Shown piece after piece: positions 7,572 to 13,152 of a stretch of 40,127 nt of DNA. The translations under genes and the position numbers were made by a program. Numbering within the stretch: the first letter of the stretch is position 1; each line of letters starts with the position of its first letter. The stretch covers positions 1 through 40,127 of the forward strand of contig JAHAEW010000024.1 in the NCBI GenBank assembly GCA_018374635.1. Reading direction: 5' to 3'. The DNA is from Clostridiales bacterium (lineage in GTDB: Bacteria > Bacillota > Clostridia > Oscillospirales > Oscillospiraceae). The notes beneath the pieces were generated by a model that was not told where the DNA came from, did no database searches, and worked only from the letters and a program-made list of their open reading frames with translations.

Positions 7572-8310
7572 ATCGTTTTGGCTCCTTTCTCGTTGGGGCC
7601 TGTCCGCCTTTCAGCGGGAAAATGCCCTTCCAACTGTTGGTCACGGACTGCTCCAGGATCTGGAGCTTTACTTCCCGCGAATTGTCTGACAGACGGTTCA
7701 GCCGGTTGAGCAGAGTGGTCACCGCCCGGGTGGAGTCCACCGCCTTTTTCGCCGCCCGGATCTCCATAAGGGCATCCAGGGCCTCGGCCAGCTCCGTGTC
7801 TCCGGCAGCGTACTCCGCCAGCAGGGACTTGACTGCCCCATCCAGCTCTGCACTTCCCCTCCGGCCCCCTTTGGGGGGCTTAGGGGGATCTATCTGGTAA
7901 GTAACTGTTTCCTTATTACATTTCACCGTTTCGTGAAATGGCTGTCCCCGATCGGTGAAATGCATTTCACCGTTTCGTGAAATGGGCGGCGCACTCTCCC
8001 CGTAGACCTCCAGGATGCAATCAGCCAGGGCATACCAGCGGGTGCGGTCGGTCCTGTCCTCGCTGAAATTTCCAGCCAGGAGGGCCCCGGCCTCCTTGAG
8101 CCCGTTTATGATGCGTTCCAACTGGCGGCGGGACCAAAAGGGGAACAGCTTGGATAGGGCCTCCAGTGTGTTATAGGTCCAATAACGCCCCTCATGGTAG
8201 TGCCGCCCGTTGGCACGGTTCTTAGCCACCCAGAACGCCATGCAGTGGAGGAAAATCGCTCCATCCACGCCGTACTGCTTGGCCAGCTCTGCGTTGAAGT
8301 GAAACTCCAT
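7561..8310 (-). CDS. phage replication initiator (winged-helix, replisome organiser type)
   Basis: 249 residues from ATG 8310, preceded by AAGGGGGTGGTGCGCCT. The N-terminal 90 residues (FNAELAKQYGVDGAIFLHCM...WSRRQLERIINGLKEAGAL) match the winged-helix pattern common in Firmicute phage replication proteins placed upstream of helicase genes. A basic linker (PPKPPKGGRR) and a helical C-terminal half follow. A cluster of short repeats inside the gene is a likely origin. Known analogues bind iterons within their own gene and recruit helicase. The in-frame extension to 8340 lacks a better ribosome site. Confidence 0.75.
   Translation of the reverse strand: MEFHFNAELAKQYGVDGAIFLHCMAFWVAKNRANGRHYHEGRYWTYNTLEALSKLFPFWSRRQLERIINGLKEAGALLAGNFSEDRTDRTRWYALADCILEVYGESAPPISRNGEMHFTDRGQPFHETVKCNKETVTYQIDPPKPPKGGRRGSAELDGAVKSLLAEYAAGDTELAEALDALMEIRAAKKAVDSTRAVTTLLNRLNRLSDNSREVKLQILEQSVTNSWKGIFPLKGGQAPTRKEPKRYVE
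7919..7984. other. iteron-like repeat cluster, candidate replication origin
   Basis: Five copies of the octamer CATTTCAC in alternating orientation (starting at 7919, 7933, 7955, 7963 and 7977) lie in 66 bases of the initiator gene. Two 22-base direct copies begin at 7919 and 7963 (44 bp apart, about four helical turns). The centre 7953-7972 is a perfect 20-bp palindrome. Origins inside the initiator gene are known in lambda and many Gram-positive phages. Confidence 0.7.
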
Positions 8311-8327
8311 CAAGGCGCACCACCCCC

Positions 8328-8356
8328 TTGTGCAAATCAAAATTGTGTGCTATAAT
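8328..8356 (+). promoter_or_regulatory. plus-strand promoter opposing the early operon
   Basis: TTGTGC, 17 bp, TATAAT, with an extended -10 (TGTGC just upstream of TATAAT). It points right, against the minus-strand early operon, immediately upstream of the initiator start. Confidence 0.65.
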
Positions 8357-8362
8357 ACAGAT

Positions 8363-8416
8363 GTCTTCACGTTAGGCTCTAGTCACTGTGTCCGAGTGGC
8401 TGGGGCTTTCTTTTTT
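8363..8416 (+). ncRNA. candidate ~54-nt antisense RNA upstream of the initiator gene
   Basis: A predicted start about 7 bases after the TATAAT box is followed within 15 bases by a 12-bp hairpin (8376-8387 with 8395-8406, three G-U pairs) and TTTCTTTTTT. No ORF fits. The RNA would be complementary to the mRNA segment just before the initiator ribosome site, as in antisense copy-number control of plasmids. That role is inference. Confidence 0.5.
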
Positions 8417-8662
8417 ATCCTCGTCCTCCGGCAAGCGGACCCATAGGAGGTCATAGTGCTTGCGCATTTTTGCCGGCGACAAGGTATGGCCTCTCCCGTA
8501 CATCCAGGTGCGCCCGGCCACTACCTCCAGCCGCCCGACGACATACCTCTCACTGCGGGCCGAGGTCTTGGGGACCATGTGCAGGGCAATCAGCTCCCCA
8601 TCATACGGGCCCAGCTCGCCCCGCCGCCGCAGGTCCAGCGATCTCCAACGCTCCATCAGCAT
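8372..8662 (-). CDS. hypothetical early protein
   Basis: 96 residues, a basic beta-rich core (RYVVGRLEVVAGRTWMYGRG). ATG 8662 lies 7 bases after GGAGG; ATG 8656 is an alternative. Overlaps the upstream gene. Function unknown. Confidence 0.65.
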   Translation of the reverse strand: MLMERWRSLDLRRRGELGPYDGELIALHMVPKTSARSERYVVGRLEVVAGRTWMYGRGHTLSPAKMRKHYDLLWVRLPEDEDKKESPSHSDTVTRA

Positions 8663-8916
8663 GATGCTGCCTCCTTCTGTTTTTGCAGGCGTTCCAGCAC
8701 GGCCCGCCTGCGCCGGGCGAGGCGCCTATGGCGGTACTGTTCCAGGTCCAGCCGGGCCAGCTTGGCCCCATAAGCCTGGTCCCCTGTCCGGGCGCAAAAC
8801 TGGTGCAGACGCCCCAGCTCGTCCGCGGCGTGTTCCCAGTCCAGGGCGCTTTCCAGCAGGGCCTCCGTGATGGTGTTATAGTCCTGCATGCTCAATACGA
8901 GACAAACCTTTCCCAT
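8656..8916 (-). CDS. small helical early protein
   Basis: 86 residues from ATG 8916 (MGKVCLVLSMQDYNTITEAL...), ending in an arginine-rich helix (YRHRRLARRRRAVLERLQKQ). Ribosome site GGAAGGGGAAGCC. The basic tail suggests nucleic-acid contact, but nothing specific is recognised. Confidence 0.65.
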   Translation of the reverse strand: MGKVCLVLSMQDYNTITEALLESALDWEHAADELGRLHQFCARTGDQAYGAKLARLDLEQYRHRRLARRRRAVLERLQKQKEAASC

Positions 8917-8929
8917 GGCTTCCCCTTCC

Positions 8930-9079
8930 TTACTCAAGGTCAGTCTCTGCCCGCATAGCCTGCTCCATGGCGGTGTGGAGAGGGCCACAGACAAACACGA
9001 CCACGCGCTCGCCTGATGGGGTCACAGCCTCCACACGCCAGCCCTTGCCATACCGCTGGGCGTTGATCACCCGGTTCAC
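8930..9079 (-). CDS. 49-residue early protein, GTG start
   Basis: A short frame starting at GTG 9079 behind GGAGGTGATTTT and ending in TAA at 8930. The product begins M-NRVINAQRYGKGWRVEAVT and looks like a compact beta protein. It overlaps the 40-residue gene by 4 bases (GTGA). Strong ribosome site and tight packing support it. Confidence 0.6.
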   Translation of the reverse strand: MNRVINAQRYGKGWRVEAVTPSGERVVVFVCGPLHTAMEQAMRAETDLE

Positions 9080-9198
9080 AAAATCACCTCCACCAGCCCC
9101 TGGACGGCCCAGGGTGACACGAACAGGATAGACAGCATGGTGAGCCCTTCAATGATGCTCTTGCGCCGCAGGCGGCGCTCGTTTCTGGTGCGTTGCAT
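9076..9198 (-). CDS. 40-residue single-span membrane peptide
   Basis: ATG 9198 behind AAAGGAGGATTTCAA. The product starts with a basic stretch (MQRTRNERRLRRKS) followed by a hydrophobic segment (LTMLSILFVSPWAVQGLVEV) long enough to cross a membrane. Role unknown. Confidence 0.6.
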   Translation of the reverse strand: MQRTRNERRLRRKSIIEGLTMLSILFVSPWAVQGLVEVIL

Positions 9199-9247
9199 TT
9201 GAAATCCTCCTTTGTGTACTCCGGCGGGCCGGCGTGGCCCGCTGTGT

Positions 9248-9613
9248 TTACCAGATGCCCATGTCCACCATGACCTGGGCCGCTACACGCTTGATTTGGG
9301 CCAGGTTGGCCGCCCTCTCCTCCGCGGTGGGCTCCACGGCCGGGTGCGGTGTGTAGCATAGGGTGGTTCCGTACCTGGGGCCGCTGTCCATCACGGCGGA
9401 CTCGTCCACCAGGACGCGCTCGCCCTTCCGGTCGGTAATCCAGTGCAGGCCCTTCCGCCGGGTCATATTGGTGTGGAGCAGCATGTTTCCGATCTGCTCG
9501 TCGAAGGATTCGACGGTGACCACCAGCTCCCCAACAGGCTCAATGTCCATCTCCAGCTCCATCTGCGCGCCGCTCGTGTATGTACTGGCCGGATTATTTT
9601 TCCGCTTTCCCAT
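9248..9613 (-). CDS. first gene of the minus-strand early operon, hypothetical
   Basis: 121 residues with an acidic N-terminal half and a helical C terminus. ATG 9613 follows AAAGGAGGTGGAGCAC. It faces away from the cargo array, so an early lytic promoter should lie in 9614-9735. I see no convincing -35/-10 pair there. Function unknown. Confidence 0.7.
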   Translation of the reverse strand: MGKRKNNPASTYTSGAQMELEMDIEPVGELVVTVESFDEQIGNMLLHTNMTRRKGLHWITDRKGERVLVDESAVMDSGPRYGTTLCYTPHPAVEPTAEERAANLAQIKRVAAQVMVDMGIW

Positions 9614-9736
9614 GGTGCTCCACCTCCTTTCAGACCCTATTCAAGGCTTAGGCTGTCCTATACCCGCCGGATCGGATGGACCAGACTCATATTGCTTTTT
9701 TCTCAATTTTTCATCCGCCGAGCTGGCCGTTGGCCC

Positions 9737-9765
9737 TTGTCCTCCCTCCGCTACCGTGGTAGAAT
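9737..9765 (+). promoter_or_regulatory. cassette promoter 1
   Basis: TTGTCC (9737-9742), 17-bp spacer, TAGAAT (9760-9765), followed by the ribosome site GGGAGGTGATTTC before the 65-residue gene. Confidence 0.75.
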
Positions 9766-9790
9766 GTGGGCGGAGAAGGGAGGTGATTTC

Positions 9791-9988
9791 ATGGATCAAA
9801 TCACAATTCCCGTTGACGAGCTTGCACTCAAGATAAATGAGATGCAATATGACGGAATGAAATTTGTCACACTTACATTATTCGAGCCCGATGCAGACAG
9901 TTCTCTCGCTTGGGTTGGATTGCAGGCAAGTTCTCCTAATTTGCCTTTTAGTGTTGACTACGAAGACATTGAGGCTGTTGAAGTCTAG
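9791..9988 (+). CDS. cargo gene 1: small acidic protein
   Basis: 65 residues (MDQITIPVDELALKINEMQY...), acidic, mixed alpha/beta, no recognised domain. The longer in-frame ORF from 9443 is rejected because the cassette promoter and ribosome site lie just before ATG 9791. Lower GC than the surrounding backbone. Confidence 0.7.
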   Translation: MDQITIPVDELALKINEMQYDGMKFVTLTLFEPDADSSLAWVGLQASSPNLPFSVDYEDIEAVEV

Positions 9989-9994
9989 GTGTCA

Positions 9995-10034
9995 TGCCCT
10001 GTCTAGTGGTAATTCACTGGGCGGGGCACTTTTT
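9995..10034 (+). terminator. terminator after cargo gene 1
   Basis: A 14-bp stem with three G-U pairs (9995-10008 with 10015-10028) is followed by CTTTTT. It ends the first cassette directly before promoter 2. Confidence 0.65.
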
Positions 10035-10035
10035 G

Positions 10036-10064
10036 TTGTCCTCCCTTCCTTGCTGTGGTAGAAT
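10036..10064 (+). promoter_or_regulatory. cassette promoter 2
   Basis: TTGTCC (10036-10041), 17 bp, TAGAAT (10059-10064); the T-run of the preceding terminator ends where the promoter begins. Confidence 0.75.
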
Positions 10065-10090
10065 GTAGCCGATAGAAGGGAGGTGAAAAC

Positions 10091-10657
10091 ATGAATTTCG
10101 TACAACAAATCCATTTTTTTGGCCCTATCAATGTCTCCACTGCGGAAATGTTTCGGAATATGCTCTTAAACGCAATGAACACACAGGGACTGAAAGGAAT
10201 AGAAATTCTGATGTCCAGTGAAGGTGGCGATCTGAACTCCGGATTTACTATGTATAACTATTTACGGTCTTTCCCGCTTCCAACAACAGTTATTAACATG
10301 GGAGCCATCGAGTCCATTGCATTGATTCCATTCTTGGGTGCAGATATTCGTCGTGCTGTCCCTAATAGCAGATTCCTTATCCATAACTTCACTTGGACGT
10401 TCCACAATGCACCTACTAATATCAACCGTGTGGAGGAATGCTCCAGATCTCTTTCCGAGGATGTTGAACGCTATCTATCCATCTATCACGAGCGCACAGC
10501 AGGAGCACAGCAGCCTATCGACGCAAGACTGCATCTAACCGGCCCCGCCGCCGTGATTCTCAATCAGGCTGCCTTTGGAGCCGGTATTTTGACAACCGAA
10601 GACTCCAGCTACCCCTTGCTCAGACAACCCGCGATATATGACAGGGTTTTCAAATAG
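10091..10657 (+). CDS. cargo gene 2: ClpP-like serine peptidase
   Basis: 188 residues with the ClpP/crotonase-like fold signature. SSEGGDLNSGFTMYNYLRS (42-60) parallels the NSPGG...YD region. The probable nucleophile is Ser75 in NMGAIESIA, and His98 in RFLIHNF occupies the general-base position. The acid residue cannot be assigned by eye (Asp145 is possible). Length is close to ordinary ClpP (about 195), but no Clp ATPase is nearby. It could cut a phage or host protein, or act in defence or exclusion. Here it is a stand-alone cargo gene, not next to the portal as in some prohead peptidases. Confidence 0.75.
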   Translation: MNFVQQIHFFGPINVSTAEMFRNMLLNAMNTQGLKGIEILMSSEGGDLNSGFTMYNYLRSFPLPTTVINMGAIESIALIPFLGADIRRAVPNSRFLIHNFTWTFHNAPTNINRVEECSRSLSEDVERYLSIYHERTAGAQQPIDARLHLTGPAAVILNQAAFGAGILTTEDSSYPLLRQPAIYDRVFK

Positions 10658-10735
10658 CTCCCATCTTCGCCGTTCCTGTAACTCGCTTACAAGAGCGGCG
10701 ATTTCTTTCGAATCAGCTTCGATGATGATCTTCAC
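10535..10735 (-). CDS. small convergent protein, EIA-LV-LQ family, copy 1
   Basis: 66 residues from GTG 10735, which lies 8 bases after AAAGGAGG. The N terminus KIIIEADSKEIAALVSELQE is clearly related to the gene at 11443-11619 (EVIINATANEIADLVLALQG), so both are probably real. The last 40 residues overlap the ClpP-like gene on the other strand by 123 bases and may be a run-on. Confidence 0.5.
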   Translation of the reverse strand: MKIIIEADSKEIAALVSELQERRRWELFENPVIYRGLSEQGVAGVFGCQNTGSKGSLIENHGGGAG

Positions 10736-10754
10736 CCCGCTCACCTCCTTTCGT

Positions 10755-10783
10755 GCCCCGCCCCGTCAGGGGCGGGGCTTTCT
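10755..10783 (+). terminator. cassette terminator (third cassette)
   Basis: GCCCCGCCCC, loop GTCA, GGGGCGGGGC, then TTTCT. It ends rightward transcripts from cargo gene 2; in the leftward direction the hairpin sits in the leader of the convergent gene without a T-run. Confidence 0.8.
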
Positions 10784-10817
10784 CACGCGCCCGGCTGGTC
10801 GTCGGCCCAGCCGGTAC

Positions 10818-10846
10818 TTGTCCTCCCTCCTCCGCCGTGGTAGAAT
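10818..10846 (+). promoter_or_regulatory. cassette promoter 3
   Basis: TTGTCC (10818-10823), 17 bp, TAGAAT (10841-10846); preceded by an inverted repeat CCGGCTGG/CCAGCCGG. Confidence 0.75.
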
Positions 10847-10872
10847 ATGGGCGGTAGAAGGGAGGTGAAACC

Positions 10873-11037
10873 ATGAACATAACAGATGTCAAAGAAGTTG
10901 ATACCCTAAAGGACCATAAAAAAGTAAACGAGCTTCTTCATTCTGGGAAATGGATTCTTCTCAACGTTGCTAATGGGACATACCCCGAAGACGGAATAGC
11001 CTATATCCTGTTCACTGTTGGGCGAGTACATGAGTGA
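10873..11037 (+). CDS. cargo gene 3: 54-residue protein
   Basis: ATG 10873 follows GGGAGGTGAAACC. The product begins MNITDVKEVDTLKDHKKVNE and ends in a beta-rich segment (IAYILFTVGRVHE). Too short for a domain call; AT-rich compared with flanking repeats. Confidence 0.65.
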   Translation: MNITDVKEVDTLKDHKKVNELLHSGKWILLNVANGTYPEDGIAYILFTVGRVHE

Positions 11038-11155
11038 CTGTCACCATAGCATTCGTTAAGGCAACTAGCTCCCTGTTATCCTCTGTTTCCGTAGAACGCT
11101 CGGAAAGTAGCTGCAACTGCTTTTCGAGCGTTTCTTTTATCTTGTTACATTCCAC
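11012..11155 (-). CDS. 47-residue convergent protein
   Basis: GTG 11155 follows AAAGGAGGTGAGTGG. The product (MECNKIKETLEKQLQLLSER...) is helical, with a leucine-rich heptad start. Its 3' end overlaps cargo gene 3 by 26 bases. Supported by the same ribosome-site layout as the other convergent genes. Confidence 0.5.
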   Translation of the reverse strand: MECNKIKETLEKQLQLLSERSTETEDNRELVALTNAMVTVTHVLAQQ

Positions 11156-11174
11156 CCCACTCACCTCCTTTCCT

Positions 11175-11203
11175 GCCCCGCCCCGTCAGGGGCGGGGCTT
11201 TCT
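11175..11203 (+). terminator. cassette terminator (fourth cassette)
   Basis: Same 10-bp stem and GTCA loop as at 10755, followed by TTTCT. Confidence 0.8.
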
Positions 11204-11237
11204 CACACGCCCGGCTGGTCGTCGGCCCGGCTGGTGC

Positions 11238-11266
11238 TTGTCCTCCCTCCCCCGCCGTGGTAGAAT
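11238..11266 (+). promoter_or_regulatory. cassette promoter 4
   Basis: TTGTCC (11238-11243), 17 bp, TAGAAT (11261-11266). Confidence 0.75.
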
Positions 11267-11291
11267 ATGGGCGGAGAGGGGAGGTGAAACT

Positions 11292-11504
11292 ATGAAAATT
11301 CCACCGTTTGTTGCATTTAAGCAAAGTCTCGATATTGATAAATTTACCTATGATCTAACCGCAATGGCATCGCAAGAATTGAAGGAGCCGAGCGAGTTCT
11401 TTACTGCCGATCAGTACCGAGTTTTAACCAGCACAGTTGCGACTATGTCTCTGGCCTTGCTCCAGCAATACCACCAATGGCTTGCCGAACAGATTCTCGA
11501 ATGA
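11292..11504 (+). CDS. cargo gene 4: 70-residue helical protein
   Basis: ATG 11292 behind GGGAGGTGAAACT. Residues run from MKIPPFVAFKQSLDIDK to a helical C terminus (MSLALLQQYHQWLAEQILE). No recognised family; soluble by composition. Confidence 0.65.
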   Translation: MKIPPFVAFKQSLDIDKFTYDLTAMASQELKEPSEFFTADQYRVLTSTVATMSLALLQQYHQWLAEQILE

Positions 11505-11619
11505 TATCAATTTGGCAATGCTCGTTCCCATAGATGCCTCTATCAACTTTTCGCTGGCCTTGTAGTGCAAGTACGAGGTCAGCGATCTCGTTTGCGGTGG
11601 CATTGATTATGACCTCCAC
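11443..11619 (-). CDS. small convergent protein, EIA-LV-LQ family, copy 2
   Basis: 58 residues from GTG 11619 behind AAAGGAGGTGAGCGGG. Its N terminus is paralogous to the gene at 10535-10735. It overlaps cargo gene 4 by 62 bases at the 3' ends. The repetition of family and position suggests a module, not a chance ORF. Confidence 0.5.
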   Translation of the reverse strand: MEVIINATANEIADLVLALQGQRKVDRGIYGNEHCQIDIIRESVRQAIGGIAGARPET

Positions 11620-11669
11620 CCCGCTCACCTCCTTTCACGCGCCCGGCTGGTCGTCGGCCCGGCCGGTAC

Positions 11670-11698
11670 TTGTCCTCCCTTCCCCGCCGTGGTAGAAT
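11670..11698 (+). promoter_or_regulatory. cassette promoter 5
   Basis: TTGTCC (11670-11675), 17 bp, TAGAAT (11693-11698). This cassette lacks the GC hairpin of its neighbours. Confidence 0.75.
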
Positions 11699-11720
11699 AT
11701 GGGCGAAAGGAGACGGTTAC

Positions 11721-12101
11721 ATGACTATACAAGCGTTCTGGATGTTGCATCGATTAAAGCGAGTTCAAATGACCGAAGACGGATCAGTCATATTGAACAG
11801 AGATGACCTGACGATGACCACTTTACACGAAGTTACTGCTCCATGCCGGCGAGAGAGTCTGGCGAGAAGCAAAGATTCCTTTGATTCCATCTTGGAATAT
11901 TTGGAGCGCATGGGAGCAATCGAGATAACGGGGCCTCTTAATAGAGAGATAATGGTCACTCATGATGGTTGGCATATGTGGCAGACAGCCCTTTCTAAAG
12001 CTATCTCCTTCCTACTTCGCTCCATCGCTACTCCGATTGCGGTTTCCATACTGACCACGGTTCTCACACTGAAAGTAACCGCATGGTTATCAGGCTCGTG
12101 A
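11721..12101 (+). CDS. cargo gene 5: C-terminally anchored membrane protein
   Basis: 126 residues. A soluble N-terminal domain resembles a winged helix (DDLTMTTLHEVTAP...ILEYLERMGAIEITG). It ends in a hydrophobic segment (LLRSIATPIAVSILTTVLTL, about residues 97-116). ATG 11721 is preceded by AAGGAGACGGTTAC. A cytosolic domain on a membrane anchor would suit superinfection exclusion or sensing, but that is inference. Confidence 0.65.
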   Translation: MTIQAFWMLHRLKRVQMTEDGSVILNRDDLTMTTLHEVTAPCRRESLARSKDSFDSILEYLERMGAIEITGPLNREIMVTHDGWHMWQTALSKAISFLLRSIATPIAVSILTTVLTLKVTAWLSGS

Positions 12102-12240
12102 TTACCGCCAGCACACACTGGATCACCAGCAGGGAGAACTTCCCCTTCCTTGTTTTGGGGAAGGTCTCCCATTCTTCTTCCTTGATGGGAATGTCCATGT
12201 GTCCAAACTTGACTGCCATCCAGTCTAAAATGCGGTTCAT
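12064..12240 (-). CDS. 58-residue convergent membrane protein
   Basis: ATG 12240 behind AAAGGAGGTGAGCAG. A polar N terminus (MNRILDWMAVKFGHMDIPIK) is followed by a C-terminal hydrophobic span (FSLLVIQCVLAVITSLITMR). It overlaps cargo gene 5 by 38 bases. Its partner on the other strand also ends in a membrane segment. Confidence 0.55.
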   Translation of the reverse strand: MNRILDWMAVKFGHMDIPIKEEEWETFPKTRKGKFSLLVIQCVLAVITSLITMRLLSV

Positions 12241-12258
12241 CTGCTCACCTCCTTTCGT

Positions 12259-12287
12259 GCCCCGCCCCGTCAGAGGCGGGGCTTTCT
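12259..12287 (+). terminator. cassette terminator (sixth cassette)
   Basis: Same hairpin as at 10755 with one changed stem base (AGAGGCGGGGC arm), followed by TTTCT. Confidence 0.75.
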
Positions 12288-12321
12288 CACGCGCCCGGCT
12301 GGTCGTCGGCCCGGCTGGTAC

Positions 12322-12350
12322 TTGTCCTCCCTCCCCCGCCGTGGTAGAAT
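12322..12350 (+). promoter_or_regulatory. cassette promoter 6
   Basis: TTGTCC (12322-12327), 17 bp, TAGAAT (12345-12350). Confidence 0.75.
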
Positions 12351-12374
12351 GTGGGTGACGGGAGGGAAGATTAT

Positions 12375-12761
12375 ATGCTGTCTGAATTGAATTACTTGGA
12401 GCTCCGCAAGTATTTAGAGCCCTATACCCCCTCCCCCGAGGAACAGGATAGGTTCAATCTGCTGAGCAATTCCGGGCTTATAAAAGTCCATCATTACGCC
12501 AGCAGGACAGTTGGCCCCATTGATGGGTTCCCGATTCCGGAAACCTGGATCATCACAAGCGCCGGGCAAGATGCACTTTTAGAATTTGAGCAGGAACGAG
12601 ACAAGCAGACCGAACAGAAACGCCAGCAGAGATTCCAGAATCAGGTTTCGATAGCACAGGTGCTTGTACCGCTTATAACCTTCATCCTGGGACTTGTAGT
12701 AGAGCACTATGCCGGCCTTGTCGGTTCCCTTGGGCGGTGGATCGAAAACTTTATCCATTAG
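12375..12761 (+). CDS. cargo gene 6: winged-helix-like protein with C-terminal membrane anchor
   Basis: 128 residues. The N-terminal part (LNYLELRKYLEPYTPSPEEQ...ETWIITSAGQDALLEFEQ) reads like a winged-helix unit. A charged helix follows, then a membrane span (IAQVLVPLITFILGLVVEHY, about residues 94-113). It shares this plan with cargo gene 5 without obvious sequence identity. ATG 12375 is preceded by GGGAGGGAAGATTAT. Likely a small membrane-tethered effector; function unknown. Confidence 0.65.
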   Translation: MLSELNYLELRKYLEPYTPSPEEQDRFNLLSNSGLIKVHHYASRTVGPIDGFPIPETWIITSAGQDALLEFEQERDKQTEQKRQQRFQNQVSIAQVLVPLITFILGLVVEHYAGLVGSLGRWIENFIH

Positions 12762-12788
12762 CCGATACAGCCAGTTCAAGGGTTTCAC
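12579..12788 (-). CDS. possible convergent membrane ORF, largely antisense to cargo gene 6
   Basis: 69 residues ending in a hydrophobic span (LLAFLFGLLVSFLLKF). 183 of its 210 bases overlap the opposite-strand gene. The GTG at 12788 is too close to its GGAAGG ribosome site; TTG 12779 has better spacing. It could be a shadow ORF, but its place in the pattern of convergent ORFs keeps it open. Confidence 0.3.
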   Translation of the reverse strand: MKPLNWLYRLMDKVFDPPPKGTDKAGIVLYYKSQDEGYKRYKHLCYRNLILESLLAFLFGLLVSFLLKF

Positions 12789-12794
12789 CTTCCT

Positions 12795-13019
12795 TCACGC
12801 GCCCGGCTGGTTGTCAGCCCGACGATAAAAATAATCGTATGGAACCCCCAGAGCCTCACAGATGGCCGCCATTTCCTCAGCAGTCATTTTCTGTTGTCCC
12901 CGGACAATGACGCTGGTTTTTTGCTTAGACCATCCGCATTTTTCCGAGATAGTCGATTGCTTTATCTTATTCGCAATAAGATACTCTTGGATTGCCCCAG
13001 CAATATTCATTTGTGTCAC
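12795..13019 (-). CDS. Cro-like XRE repressor
   Basis: 74 residues with a full XRE fold: SEKCGWSKQKTSVIVRGQQK is the helix-turn-helix, followed by AAICEALGVPYDYFY. It is divergent to the LexA/CI-like gene across a compact control region and faces the early lytic operon, the usual place of Cro. Its last codons lie in a remnant of the cassette repeat, suggesting that recombination with the array changed its C terminus. Confidence 0.8.
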   Translation of the reverse strand: MTQMNIAGAIQEYLIANKIKQSTISEKCGWSKQKTSVIVRGQQKMTAEEMAAICEALGVPYDYFYRRADNQPGA

Positions 13020-13152
13020 CCCCCAGAAAGTAGCGATTTTCTTGACCTATCCGCATACTATCACAATATTTCGCTACTGTCAACCTTAAATCACGAAATT
13101 CTTGACTTTTATTTCCTTATGTGCTACGATGACCACAAAGGAAGGTGACCCC
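13020..13152. promoter_or_regulatory. lysis/lysogeny switch: divergent promoters and operators
   Basis: Leftward promoter: TTGACA (13083-13078), 17 bp, TAGTAT (13060-13055). Rightward promoter: TTGACT (13102-13107), 17 bp, TACGAT (13125-13130). Half-sites of the type GTAGCGA occur inverted at 13030-13038 and 13068-13077, one downstream of and one within the leftward promoter; CACGAAATTCTTGAC near 13092 may be a third. The dispersed palindrome found elsewhere is absent here. Confidence 0.75.

Larger units (their letters stand above)
9737..12829 (+). repeat. array of six near-identical promoter cassettes plus a promoterless remnant
   Basis: The same block recurs six times: TTGTCC, a pyrimidine-rich 17-bp spacer ending in GTGG, TAGAAT, then a purine-rich leader and ribosome site. 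Four cassettes also share about 35 bp upstream containing CGCGCCCGGCTGGTCGTCGG, and three begin with a GC-rich hairpin. The copies at 10740-10870 and 11160-11290 are nearly identical for about 130 bases. A seventh, promoterless piece is at 12796-12829. Each promoter drives a different low-GC gene. Confidence 0.85.

Noticed and set aside
5250..7709. Large plus-strand ORFs opposite parA and the helicase
   Set aside because: Antisense to clear ParA and RecA-fold genes; no promoter or ribosome site and no domain.
12190..12215. Eighth copy of the dispersed palindrome (GTGTCCAAACTTGAC)
   Set aside because: Only the left arm matches; the right arm is degenerate, so it is probably chance.
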